Below, piece by piece: positions 29,304 through 39,863 of a stretch of 64,000 bases of DNA. A model generated the notes under the pieces. The model worked only from the letters and a program-made list of their open reading frames with translations. It was not told where the DNA came from and did not search any database. The number at the start of each line of letters is the position of its first letter. Position 1 is the first letter of the stretch. The stretch is from contig NC_081840.1 in the NCBI RefSeq assembly GCF_963259705.1, positions 146,169,549-146,233,548 on the forward strand. The letters are read 5' to 3'. This DNA is from Myotis daubentonii (taxonomy: Eukaryota > Chordata > Mammalia > Chiroptera > Vespertilionidae). The translations under genes and the position numbers were made by a program.

Positions 29304-30656
29304 CTAAAAAATAGAAAAAGTATACGAATGAATGCTGCTGTTCTAATTTATCAGACATACTGGGTACTGAACTCTGATACTTTTAAAAAATATTATGTAA
29401 TTCTGTTTTGGGACCTGGAATATTAAAAAGTTTGTGATTTTTTAAACTTTCCTTATGTATAGTGGTAAAAATAAAGACTTCAAACACTAAATTTTAATTG
29501 AATCATAGATACTGAAATAAAGCCGCCTAATAGTAAGTGAAATAAAGCAGTGATCATAGGAGACAAAGATTCTTGTCGATGCTTTTTCACTATATGTGTG
29601 TATTTTAAAGGTTTTATTATCTTTTCATGATTATAAAACTATTTTATTTTTATTATATACAATTTGGAGAATGTATACATTTCTCTGAGGACTTAAAGTA
29701 TAAGTTTGGTCTGCAGATGACATTTAGAAATCTCCAAGACTCCTTAACAGCTATATTATCACTTTAAAATTAAATGTGGTAAATATGGTAAAATTTTATG
29801 GCATTTTATTTATAATTCATTAGTATTAATATTTATTAATAATATCCTGTACACATTATTTGTATACTCTATTAATCTATACATCAATCTATCACTCTTT
29901 TACATAAAGTGCTCTATCACTCCTTTTCTCTTCTTTTTTTTACCATACATGCTTATAATTTATTCCACTCTAAAGTAGATACACACATTTTTATAAATTT
30001 GAATTGCAAATATTTATATCTAATATACATATAAAACATATGAACTTGTTATAAGGAAAAATAAACATTATTCTTGACCCATTCACATATGAATCATCAA
30101 AGAGAAAGCTCCAGCCGAAACCGGTTTGGCTCAGTGGATGGAGCATCGGCCTGCGGACTGAGGGGTCCCCGGTTCGATTCCGGTCAAGGGCATGTACCTG
30201 GGTTGCGGGCACATCCCCAGTGGGAGATGTGCAGGAGGCAGCTGATCGATGTTTCTCTCTCATCGATGTTTCTAACTCTCTATCTCTCTCCCTTCCTCTC
30301 TGTAGAAAATCAATAAAATATATTTTTTTTAAAAAAAGAGAAAGCTCCAAAGTTGATATATTATTTCACGGCAAACTGCTAGAGAAAAATATAATTTTAT
30401 AGTCTCACTCTTCGATTTCACATGTTAGTTTACTGGGCTATCATAAGGCTAATTTTACATCCATCCACAGCATAATTCCTTAGTAAATAAGGAAAGCTCT
30501 ACTATAATTCATCTACGGCACTTCTTAAATTGTCCTGTTAATGCTTATCACTGATCATTAGAAAATTAAAGAAAGTTAGGATATTTCAGTGTATTTGATT
30601 ATTAACACTCAGTAAAGATTATATTTACATTTGAAATATAACTGCAAGATACTTAC
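29304..30656 (-). other. TBCK intron
   Basis: AT-rich intron with a young VES SINE at 30114-30334. Nothing else recognised. Confidence 0.5.
30114..30334 (+). mobile_element. Young VES SINE with 15-bp perfect target duplication
   Basis: tRNA-like head GGTTTGGCTCAGTGGATGGA and GGTTCGATTCCGGTCAAGGG, CT-rich middle, and CAATAAAATATATT tail. Flanked by identical AAAGAGAAAGCTCCA at 30099-30113 and 30335-30349, which suggests recent insertion. Confidence 0.96.
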
Positions 30657-30717
30657 CCAATGTAAGCAAAAATTTTAATCTTTCAGAAACATCCAAGCTC
30701 TGAAATAATTTTCTTCC
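30657..30717 (-). CDS. TBCK: TBCK exon, kinase-like C-lobe
   Basis: Encodes GRKLFQSLDVSERLKFLLTL plus the first base of the next codon, about residues 200-220. It is 61 nt long, with acceptor TTATTTAG and donor GTAAGT. Compared with the human protein as I remember it, there is one conservative change (DV for DI). Frame is continuous with both neighbours. Confidence 0.94.
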
Positions 30718-31220
30718 CTAAATAAAATGGGAAAAGAATGCATGTAAACATTTGCATGTTTTTTCTTAGGAGGCCTTTTTTTTCAGAGCTGAAAATAATT
30801 TTATCAGGTACTTCTATTTCTCTTCAGAAGTTTTATTAGATTTTTAAAATTAGTTCCATTAAAGAAAAATTATTGGTTAGGTAATGATTTTTTATATGTT
30901 ACATAATATTTAACATTTAAACATTTTAGTTTGATCTCAAGCACTGTTCACTTTTGAGACCATACATACTTGAATGTCTCGATGGATTCCAGGCTACCAG
31001 GAATGTTATTAAGAGTACAAGATTCCTCCTGGGAAGGACTCAGATTACCCTTTCATCTGCCCAACTAATCCTTACTTACATATTATAATTCAGGCAATCT
31101 GTTGTCTCTATTAAGACACATTCCATGACAGTCCCTTCTCCCACAATAACTTAGCCATCCTTTGTGCTCACAGAGCAACTGGTATATTTAAGACACATAC
31201 ATTATATTTTAATTGTTTCT

Positions 31221-31441
31221 TTTTAAAATATTTATATAGTTTTATTGAATTCATAGAAGAAGGGAGAGGGAGAGAGAGACAGAAACATCAATAATGAGAG
31301 AGACTCATTGATCAGGTGCCTTCTGCATGCCCCATACTAGGGATAAAGCCTGCAACGCAGGCATGTGCCCTGACCAGGAATCGAACTGTGACCTCCTGGT
31401 TCATAGGTCGACACTCAACCACTGAGGCACATTGGTCAGGC
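31221..31441 (-). mobile_element. VES SINE
   Basis: The minus strand has CCTGACCAATGTGCCTCAGT and GGTCACAGTTCGATTCCTGG with a CT-rich body. Flanks TTTAATTGTTTCT (about 31208-31220) and TTTAATTGTTTTCT (about 31442-31455) form the target duplication. Confidence 0.9.
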
Positions 31442-31544
31442 TTTAATTGTTTTCTTTATTGGCTCCAGGGGGCTCCTTGGAATGCAGTCTGGAATCAAAC
31501 ACTTATAACTTCAGTGACTATATGCCGAACAACTACTGTGTGTC

Positions 31545-31722
31545 AAATTTGATATTCTACTACCAGTTACACAACTTGGGCAAATTACTTAACCACCTAA
31601 GGCTCACTTTTCTCATCTATTAAAATTGAATATTTACAGTAAGGGTTATTTATATAATGTATAAAAATACATAGCATTTTCTGCACATAGATATGCTTCA
31701 TAAATGTTTAGTATTATGTTTT
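31545..31722 (-). repeat. MIR-like SINE
   Basis: Contains ACAACTTGGGCAAATTACTTAACC, TTTTCTCATCTATTAAAATTG, and CATAAATGTTTAGTATTATG: the reverse MIR order with recognisable core. Confidence 0.55.
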
Positions 31723-31889
31723 TCTTATTATAAACAAATTAAAACTTATATGTCCCTTAAAATAGACTTAGAATATGAAAGCTTAAGAAGAGATAGCATG
31801 GTTTTTATATAGAGAAGATGAAACTCTGATTTAAAAAGAAAAAAATAAAAGGAAAAAAACTTTCTCAAAGACTTATAAAATTAGAAATG

Positions 31890-32095
31890 CGGACCTGGAT
31901 AGTTTGGCTCAATGGATAGAATGTTGGCCCTAAGACTGAAGGATGCCAGGTTCTATTACAGTCAAGGACACAAAACTTATGCAGGCTCGATCCCACCAGG
32001 GTCTGGGTGCATACGGGAGGCAAACAATTGATGTCTCTCTCTCTTTCTGTCTCTCCCTCTCCCTTCCACTCCCTTTAGCAATCAAGTGTAAATTC

Positions 32096-32096
<1 letters not shown>
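31890..32096 (+). mobile_element. Degenerate VES-type SINE
   Basis: Head ATAGTTTGGCTCAATGGATAG and GGTTCTATTACAGTCAAGG, then a CT-rich body ending at the (TG)n tract. More diverged than the other copies. Confidence 0.8.

Positions 32097-32131
<35 letters not shown>
32097..32131. repeat. (TG)n microsatellite
   Basis: Seventeen TG units at the tail of the adjacent SINE. Confidence 0.95.
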
Positions 32132-32136
<5 letters not shown>

Positions 32137-32218
32137 TTAGCAGAGGTCTTCTTTAGATGTTTGGTATTTCTTAGATATTTACTCATGTTTTAATATAGGA
32201 TTCTACACATCATTTAGC

Positions 32219-32453
32219 CAGTGATGGTGAACCTATGACACGCGTGTCAGAGGTGACACGCGAACTCATTTTTTTGGGTGATTTTTCTTTGTTAAATGGC
32301 ATTTAAATATATAAAATAAATATCAAAAATATAAGTCTTTGTTTTACTATGGCTTCAAATATCAAAAAATTTCTATATGTGACACGGCACCAGAGTTAAC
32401 TTAGGGTTTTTCAAAATGCTGACACGCTGAACTCAAAAGGTTTGCCATCACTG
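32219..32453 (+). mobile_element. hAT-type MITE
   Basis: Terminal inverted repeats CAGTGATGGTGAACCTATGACACG and (reverse) GGTTTGCCATCACTG; the interior is AT-rich with no coding sequence. Flanks CATTTAGC and ATTTAGAC are similar but not a perfect 8-bp duplication. Confidence 0.8.
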
Positions 32454-33242
32454 ATTTAGACTAGGGAACCTTCTGGGTGGCAAAGTGACTTTAGTAACTT
32501 TCTGGTGATATGGCCAGAGATTCCTAGCAAAATGGTCTTGGAATAGCTTCTCATCTATTTTCTTTGAATTTCTAGTATAACCAAAGTTGCCTTTGTTAGC
32601 TGTTGGTATGCTATTAATTTATATCTTAGTATTTGTTTGATGAGGCAGAGAAAGATTTAAGCTCACGTTCAGTTTGCCATCCTTAAACTGTCTAAACTTT
32701 GAGTACCACTTAAAATGTCATAAAGCCCACATAATGAAATTAATATTTCCTTCTTGGTATTCACACAGCTCTCTGAGTTTATCTTCAAAATGTATGGATT
32801 TGAATTACTTTATAAACTTCTTCACAATGTGTCTTAATCACAGTTTATTCCTTGTTGCATTTGTCATGATGCTATATATACAACATATACATACAGTAAA
32901 TACTCTTTAACATTTTAAAAATTGAAATATTCATATAAGACATACCCAGATCATTAATAAAGAGTTTAGATATAGTTGATGGTAATAAAAAGAAAAAAAA
33001 ACCTGTATATTTTACATATATTATACTTCGCTTTCATATTCCAAAAATAATTTTTCAATTTGTCTATGATTTTAAACAGCAATAAGATTTATTATTATTT
33101 TATACCAATGAAAAAAGTAAGATGGTCTAAACAAAGGATAGCAAAGAATCAGAATATCTGACATTTTCCCTTAGAGAAAGAACTGCCAATATGTAAATGA
33201 CAAAAGTTATTATGCATATTTATTATTTTTATTACTATTATT

Positions 33243-33315
33243 ATTTAATCCTCACTTGAGGACATGCTCAGAGAGAGGAAGGGGGAGAAAGAGAGAGAGT
33301 GAGAAAGAAACAGAG

Positions 33316-33352
<37 letters not shown>

Positions 33353-33488
33353 GATCAGTTGCCTTCCATACGTGCCCCAACCTGGCATCGAACTTATAAC
33401 CCAGGTATGTGCTCTGACCAGGAATCGAACCAGCAATCTTTCATTGCACAGGACTATGCTCAAACAAATAAGACACTCCTGCCAGGAT
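33243..33488 (-). mobile_element. VES-like SINE with expanded (GA)n
   Basis: The minus strand has GATTCGATTCCTGGTCAGAG-type box B and GGGTTATAAGTTCGATGCCAGG. The CT-rich middle has become (CT)n (the (GA)n at 33321-33350). Flanks TATTATGCAT on both sides suggest the target duplication. Confidence 0.75.
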
Positions 33489-33504
33489 ATTATGCATAAT
33501 TAAT

Positions 33505-33768
33505 AATAATAAAAGCTAACATTTATGGATTGTTCACTCTGTAACACACTATACTAAGTACTTTATATACATTATTTCATTTTATTTTTTCAACAATTTT
33601 GCAATATAGACACTATTGTTATGTATAGTAGTGGAACCAAGGCTTTGAGAAGTTAGTTAGCTAACGTAACTCACACAGCTATTCTTTGCAGCATCAGAAT
33701 TTAAACCCAGTTCTCTCTGACTACAGAAGCTTATCTCATAACTATTATGCTTTACTACCTCTGCTTTG
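33505..33768 (+). repeat. MIR SINE
   Basis: Order matches MIR: AAAAGCTAACATTTATGGATTG, AAGTACTTTATATACATTATTTC, GTAACTCACACAGCTA, ATTTAAACCCAGTTCTCTCTGA, CTATTATGCTTTACTACCTC. One of the clearest MIRs in the window. Confidence 0.65.
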
Positions 33769-34283
33769 AATTAATTCAAAAATATATAAAAGGAGAAAAA
33801 TAATGTCAATCTAATTCTTAAATATGGTAAACATTAGTGACTTAATTTTTCAAAATATTTTGAAAGTTCCTTGGAAGACAGATATAATAGATAAATAATA
33901 AAAATTTCTGCATCAAATAACCTCGTAGTCCAAGTAAAGTAGACAAATTTGATAAATGCCAAAATAGAAGAGGAGAGCAAAGAAGATAGTAACCAAAGGC
34001 TGGCAGATATTTGAAGGTAGAATCGACAGATTGTTAGTTGCTCCTCCAAATCAATTTTCAACTCCTTTCTCAATATTTAGGTGTCCAGCTGAAGACAACA
34101 TGTTCTAGTCTCCCTTGTACCTATATGTAGCAACATGTGTAAATTATCACTAGTGAAAAGTAGTGTTGATCCGTTTTAGATCACATCCTTAAATAGTTAC
34201 CATGAATCACTCTTCTCCTTTCCTCATGGCTAAAAAAAAGTGATAGTGAGAGAACTTTGGAAACTAGATGCTGGAGCCATTCC

Positions 34284-34534
34284 TGATAGCCTAATATGCT
34301 AATCAGACTGGATGTCTTTTGGATGTCCTTCCTGATGAAGCTGGGGCCACAGGGAAGCCAGCGGAGTCCGGTGCTTGCAGGTGGTCTGAGGGAAGCCAGC
34401 CTGGGTCCCAGGTGCCTGCTGGTGGCTGGAGGAGGGAAGCAGCCCAGGTCCCGGGTGCTGGAGGGAAGCTGGTTCCAGCAGCCAGGGGAAGGAAGGCCTA
34501 CTCTTGCATGAATTTTCATGCATCGGGCCTCTAG
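34284..34534 (+). mobile_element. Short Helitron, 5' tip lost
   Basis: Starts at the internal block CCTAATATGCTAATCAGACTGG without a TC..TATATAATAAA tip. Interior GGATGTCCTTCCTGATGAAG. The 3' end has hairpin GCATGAATTTTCATGC and CTCTAG at 34534. Same subfamily as 21873-22086 and 46582-46802. Confidence 0.85.
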
Positions 34535-34594
34535 CTGTAGAATAAAGCCCACTCTACCCTCAATGGGCTGTTACATGAGGGAGAAAAACATCTT

Positions 34595-34782
34595 CAGCGG
34601 TTCTCAACCTGTGGGTCGCGAACAATGAAAATACATCTTGCATATCAGATATTTACATTACGATTCATAACAGTAGCAAAATTACTATGAAGTAGCAACG
34701 AAAATAATTTTATGGTTGGGGGTCACCCAACATGAGGAACTGTATTAAAGGGTCGCGGCATTAGGAAGGTTGAGAACCACTG
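34595..34782 (+). mobile_element. SPIN-type hAT MITE, internally deleted
   Basis: Starts CAGCGGTTCTCAACCTGTGG, ends AGGTTGAGAACCACTG. Compared with the 311-bp copy at 16425 it lacks about 120 bp directly after GTGGGTCGCG. The 3' halves match closely (TTTTATGGTTGGGGGTCACC). Flanks are not a clean 8-bp repeat. Confidence 0.88.
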
Positions 34783-35331
34783 AATTCTATGTTCTTTAAA
34801 CTACTGCATTTTTAACTCCTTTGTTTTTATAGCAGTTTATTCTTTACACTAATAGATATAGAGGATATCTGGGAAAGGCCTCAGAAAAAGCAAACATATA
34901 AAATGAGTCTTATAGGAAACGTAAGAGAACAGGAGAAGAGAAGGTATCTAAAAAGAAAGACCACAGAAGGGAGAGAGCATGAACGTATCAAAGAATGTAA
35001 GCAGTTTTAGTCTAAACATTTATACAACGCTTAGTTTTTAACTTTGTACAGTGTAAATTTTTTTGTACTTAATACAAGGATAAAAATTTCTAGAAATACC
35101 AAATGATATTTACACTTAGTAAAATTTACAATTAGTAAAAGTGTAAACATTTCTAGAGCTACCAAAATAATAGGTAAATTAATTGTCAAACAGGATTTTG
35201 TTAAAAGTCAAATTGAGAATTAAGATATTTCTCCTCATATCTAGTCAATTTGCAAAGCAAAAAGATATTATTACCAAATAGTTTTCCTATTAAAAAAGTT
35301 ATTCTAAGAAACACACAATTTTATTACTTTA

Positions 35332-35505
<174 letters not shown>

Positions 35506-35699
35506 TTAAAAAATGGATTATTACTATGAACAACAACAAAGCTAGGAAGAAGTAAAGAACATTTTATGTTTCAAAACAGTATTCATTACTTTGAATACTA
35601 GTAGAAATGTAAAAATGTTGTAATAATATATAAATTAGAAGCTAAGACTCTCCCATCTCTGTGCTTCAGTCACTCATACATACTCATGTGCATGTAAAC

Positions 35700-36037
35700 T
35701 TGACCACCCATCACCACTGCCCTACAAGGCAGCATACTATACACATTACTCTATATATGCCATAGAGATCATTCTACAACAATAAGTATAGCTTTGCCTC
35801 ATTCTTTTGGAAAACTGTCAGAAAATGTGCATATGTACTTAATTTATTTGAGCAAACTCTGATGAACATTTTGAAAGTTCCTATTATAAACAATGTTGAA
35901 ATGATTATAAATATTTCATTTCCCACAAATATATGTAGAGATAATAGACAAATTTCTAGATGTAGCAATACAAAGTCATATGGTATATGCATTTAAAATT
36001 TATACACACGCACACACATATATACACTCATATCTCT
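35700..36037 (-). repeat. Old L1 fragment, left part
   Basis: Contains AAACTCTGATGAACATTTTG and CAAAGTCATATGGTATATGCATTT, the reverse L1 pattern (GAATATCTTTGTACATGT.. GTCATATGGTA). It appears to continue on the far side of the Helitron composite at 38540 (TTGCTCTTTCAGGGTGTATCAA). Confidence 0.45.
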
Positions 36038-36039
36038 GA

Positions 36040-36540
36040 ATATAAAGCCTAAGTGACCATTTGACCAGTCACTATGATGCACGCTGACCACCAGGAGGCA
36101 GACACTCAACACAGGGGCTTCCCCCTGGTGGTCAGTGCGCTCCCACAGCAGGAGCGCTGCACAGCTGACCAACAGGAGCAAGATGCGGGCTCATGGCTGG
36201 TAAGCGCAGCTGTTGTGGTGCGAGCCTCTCCCAGGATCACTCCCCCTGTGTGCCCCACCTTCATCCAGACCAGGACTGGGATCAGACCGGCACCGGCATT
36301 GGGACTGACTGGGCTTGAGCCCGGGCCTGTTTCTTGGTCATGAGTGTGCTGGTATCAACCTAGAACAGGCATGCAGAGACAGCAGCAGAGCAGCAGCAAG
36401 CCAACTGAGCAGCAGAGGTGGCAGGCACAGCAGGGCTGGGATGAGCAGGAGCGATGCCTGGCCCGAGCTCAGGCTCCTCCCCGGCCATCTGCTGCTTCGC
36501 GCACTAATGCATCCCTAGGAGGATGTTGGACTGCCGGTTT
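36040..36540 (+). mobile_element. 5' half of a plus-strand Helitron
   Basis: Starts near GAATATAAAGCCTAAGTGACC (a damaged 5' end) and has GACCAGTCACTATGATGCAC, CCTGGTGGTCAGTGCGCTCC, GGATGTTGGACTGCCGG. There is no plus-strand 3' end: at about 36540 it joins minus-strand Helitron coding sequence. An interior GC-rich part (36230-36480, with CAGCAG runs) is not canonical. Confidence 0.8.
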
Positions 36541-37890
36541 CAGCTGATTGGCCTCCATTTTAGAATATGAATCCATGATAAACTGTTAATTTTCCTGCAT
36601 TTAAAATAGGATTGAGCATGTGCCGCACAGAGATGAAATCCATAATACTGCATTTGTGTGACTCGTGTCCTTATATTTTGTCTAGTATTATTGTTGATTA
36701 CACTGTAGTCTCTGAGTTTTAATGCAATATCTGTTCCCCAGCCTTTTTCACCATGTGGGAAAAGAATAGGATATGTCATTGTATCTAATGTAGGAAACAA
36801 GATATTGATTTGTTTCATTTTAGTGGCATTTGGGTTATTGGGATCTGGTTTACAATGAATGAGCAAGTCCCTTTCAAAAGGAGGTTCTCCATCTTAGTTT
36901 CTAAATATGACAGCAACCACAGTTACACGGGGAGAATTATATCTACCTGGGTCACTGTTACGATTGTATTTAATTACCATTGTTACCTCTGTGGGAGCAA
37001 TACCTTTTGCTGCTGCTTCAGACTGGGCTTCCTTTTCTACCTCATGTAGCATCTTATACGATTTTGTTAATTCATTTATTTCATGCATGAGGTTGTTGAT
37101 GTTGATCATTAGTCTTTCTGAGCAGCCCTGGTTTTCTGGCATTGCTAATCTTTTACTTGTAGCTTTGGCTGTATCCAAAATATAGAGTTGAGCAAACTTC
37201 GGAGAAACACCATCTGAAGGGTGTAAAGTTCCAGTACGGTGATAAACTTGTCCGTGTATTCTAAAACAGTATGGCCCATATCCTGATAGCGATGCAATAT
37301 TTGCACCCATGGAAGCAAAAGCAAAAGAACTATTTATGGAACAAATATTTTCCATGAAATTTTTACTGTCAGAATCTTCGTTTGTCATTAATCTTTTTAA
37401 TATGCGGGGTAATCTGGAAAATGTATATCATTTGGACAGACTTTCCCTTTGCTACATTGAGTAAATTTCCCATCGGATGGTTTTTCATCAGAGAAATTTA
37501 GTGATAGGCAAAATTCACATCTAACAGTCATTCCACCACAACTATGTTCAAGGATTGCATCCTCAAGTACTCCATTTTCGCTGAGAAGGCAGTTCCTACC
37601 AGTATTGGTAGTACTTGTTGATGACTGTTCTCTAGACATATTCTGTCGTCGCCACCACCTTCTTTCAACTTCAAAGGCACACTGGTCTTCAGACATTTTC
37701 TGTCGATGACGCTGGTGTTTTTCAGCATCAGAGCGTCGTTTTTCCAGTAGCTGGTGTTCAGATACATTCTGTCGCAGGCGCCACCTTCTTTCAAGATCAG
37801 ATGCACGTTGCTCTGCAGACATTTTCTGTCGATAACACCGGCATCTTTCAGCTGCAGAGCTACGTTGTATTAAAGTTGTTCTTTAGACAT
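36541..37890 (-). pseudogene. Helitron Rep/helicase gene, N-terminal remnant
   Basis: Three open stretches on the minus strand belong to one Helitron protein. 37397-37822 holds MSxEQ/RRRQN repeats and a CEFCLSLNFSDE Cys-rich part. 36894-37388 holds FASMGANIASLSGYGPYCFRIHGQ. 36540-36866 holds LPTLDTMTYPILFPHGEKGW-like sequence (here FPTLDTMTYPILFPHGEKGW), the Helitron_like_N domain. A single-base deletion near 37389-37396 shifts frame, an in-frame TAA lies at 36894-36896, and another shift lies near 36625. Catalytic HUH and helicase motifs are absent, so it cannot encode a transposase. Confidence 0.9.
37637..37868 (-). repeat. Coding tandem repeats in the Helitron Rep N-terminus
   Basis: Four diverged units of about 50-70 bp, each encoding a variant of ERR(W)RRQ(N/K)MS(A/E)(E/D)Q with Glu/Arg-rich, likely coiled, character. 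A fifth partial unit may precede them up to an ATG at 37890. Confidence 0.8.
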
Positions 37891-38539
37891 AGTCCCACCT
37901 CTCTACTGTCACGGTCTGAGATGCAGGTGAATGAGAGTCCTGGCTGTCAGGCCACTGAGAGCTGTCTGACCAACAATTGATTCTGGCTGATTCTGTGGGG
38001 GTGGGACTTCCTCCCCCCTGCTGTCAGTTTCCACAGCTGTGATGAGGAAGCTGGGGTGACAGAGGGAGCCACACCCTCCATGCCACCCTCTCTCTCACTC
38101 TGCTCTATGTCCAGCAGCCTCCTGTTCTGCCAAGTCCTCTAATCCTCCCACTCTCTGCCTGCTCTCCCGCTCTGCTCTCCACCAGCGAAGGTCCTGGGAG
38201 TGCACAGGCGTGGCTAGGCACAGCCAGCCTCGCCTGCTGGGGCCAACAAAGGTCCCGGGAGCCCGCAAGCGTGGCGTGGCGTGGCCGGCCTCGCCTTCCG
38301 GGCCGGCGAAGTCCCCGGGAGCCCACAGGCATGGCTAGGTGTGGCTGGCCTCGCCTCCAGGGGCCAGCAATGGTCCTGGGAGCCTGCAGCTGCTGTCGCC
38401 TCCTGGGACACTTGACACCTGCATACGCAAATTAGCATGCCATCTTTGCCAGGTTAATTTGCATACTCAATCTGATTGGCTGGTGAGCGTAGTGGAGGGA
38501 TGGTTAATTTACATGTTTCTCTTTTATTAGATAGGATAT

Positions 38540-39051
38540 CATCACCAAGTTGCTCTTTCAGGGTGTATCAATTTATATTCTCATAAGCAATACATGAGAG
38601 TGACTATTTCCCCTTACCTTCATTCACCAATATAACAAGTTTTCTTGAAAACTGTCTTAGTAAATAATGAATAAATATTTGCTAAAAACAGACTATTAAA
38701 TATGAATAAAATATAAAAAAATAAAGTTCCAATGACCAACTGTGTACTTTCCAAGCAATTGAAGTAAAGAACATCTTATTATCACTAAAGGTCCATCTCT
38801 GCTTCTCCCTAATTGTGTCTCCCTATTATACCCCAAAAGAAACACATAGCTGAAATTTTTGTGTTTGTAATTCTCTTCTAATTATAGTCTAACCATATAT
38901 TTGTATCCCTAAAAAGTACATTGTTTAGTCATACATATTTCTGAACTTCATATTACTGGTCAGTATTCATTTGTGATTTGCTTTTTCAATCAACATTATT
39001 TATTTGAAAGTCATCAATATTGTTGCATGTAGCTATGATGTCATTAATTTT
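38540..39051 (-). repeat. Old L1 fragment, right part
   Basis: TTGCTCTTTCAGGGTGTATC, TTGCATGTAGCTATGATGTC and further L1 reverse-strand patterns; continues after the VES SINE to about 39610 (TTATATTCCCACTAGCAGTG). Confidence 0.45.
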
Positions 39052-39270
39052 TTAAAAATATATTTTATTGATTTTTTTACAGAGAGAAAGGGAGAGGGAT
39101 AGAGAGTTAGAAACATCGATGAGAGAGAAACACTGATCAGCTGCCTCCAGCACACCCCCTACTGGAGATGTGCCCGCAACCAAGGCACATGCCCTTGACT
39201 GGAATCGAACCTGGGACCCTTCAGTCCGCAGGCCGATGCTCTATCTACCAAACCAAACCAGCTAGGGCAA
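39052..39270 (-). mobile_element. VES SINE inside old L1
   Basis: Minus-strand head GCCCTAGCTGGTTTGGTTTG and GGTTCGATTCCAGTCAAGGG, CGATGTTTCTAACTCTCTAT body. Flanks GTCATTAATTTT at about 39040-39051 and 39271-39282 form the target duplication. Confidence 0.94.
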
Positions 39271-39610
39271 GTCATTAATTTTACTTCTATTTTATGAATA
39301 ATATAATACTTGATGCATTCTAATATCAATTGTTATTTAAATTGTTTGATGTTTTCAAAATATTATAAAGTGTTGCTCAGAATATTATATACAGTGTATA
39401 TCTGCAAAAGTTTTCCCAAGAGGATAAACCTAGGATTTAATTTCTAAGCCATAGAACACGTGCAATTTTAACTTTATATCATCACAAAGGTTTTTTGAAA
39501 GGCTTTGTATCCATTTATATTCCCACTAGCAGTGTATGACAGTTCCTGTTCATTATTTCTTCTCTAACACTTGAGAGTGACAGTCTTTCTAATCTTTGAC
39601 AATTTGGCAA
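39271..39610 (-). repeat. Old L1 fragment (continuation)
   Basis: Contains CCATTTATATTCCCACTAGCAG, TGTATGACAGTTCCTG and AGTCTTTCTAATCTTTGACAAT, the reverse-strand ORF2 tail pattern (ATTTACATTCCCACCAGCAG in typical L1). Confidence 0.55.
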
Positions 39611-39654
39611 TTGAAACATATATATATATATGTGGCCCTCCACCCACAGCTCCT

Positions 39655-39716
39655 CCCTTCCCCTCTATTCCTCTCCCTTCCTCTCTGTAAAAAATCAATA
39701 AAACATATTTTAAAAA
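39655..39716 (+). mobile_element. VES SINE tail fragment
   Basis: Only the CT-rich end CTCTCCCTTCCTCTCTGTAAAAAATCAATAAAACATATTTT is present; the tRNA-like head is missing. Confidence 0.7.
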
Positions 39717-39762
39717 ATCAGTTGGAAAGTAAAGACTGACATGTGAAATATTAACAATGTAC

Positions 39763-39863
39763 CTGAAGGAATCATTAATTTTAAAAATCTTTTAAAAAAT
39801 GGGGTGTATAAAGGTGACACTTCACTGAACATCTTGTCCTGCATTAATTCATCTGGGCTTGGC
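39763..39863 (-). pseudogene. Partial copy of a TBCK exon with intact acceptor (potential cryptic exon)
   Basis: The minus strand repeats the acceptor and first ~67 nt of the exon at 26736-26884, reading [22 protein letters not shown]. The exon body then switches to unrelated sequence after CCCATTT. A donor-like CAG|GTACAT follows at 39763, so a 101-nt cryptic exon is possible. The only coding change in the copied part is Ser for Thr. Confidence 0.8.

Larger units (their letters stand above)
34030..34860 (+). repeat. Possible ancient LTR (MaLR/MLT1-like) split by later insertions
   Basis: The flanks of the Helitron 34284-34534 and the SPIN element 34595-34782 read together as GGGCTGTTACATGAGGGAG, TTCTTTAAACTACTGCATTT and TTATAGCAGTTTATTCTTTACACTAAT, resembling the 3' end of old mammalian LTRs. 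Recognised only by general pattern. Confidence 0.25.
36541..38538 (-). mobile_element. 3'-truncated autonomous-type HeliBat with Rep gene remnant
   Basis: The 5' terminus on the minus strand is TCCTATCTAATAAAAGAG at 38538, followed by AACATGTAAATTAACC and a GC-rich leader. The broken Rep coding region occupies 36541-37890. Everything after the N-terminal domain (HUH Rep motifs, helicase and the 3' hairpin) is missing at the junction near 36540. Confidence 0.88.

Noticed and set aside
36315..36547. Two overlapping Gln/Ser-rich open frames
   Set aside because: They arise from CAGCAG-rich sequence inside the Helitron 5' half; no support for coding.
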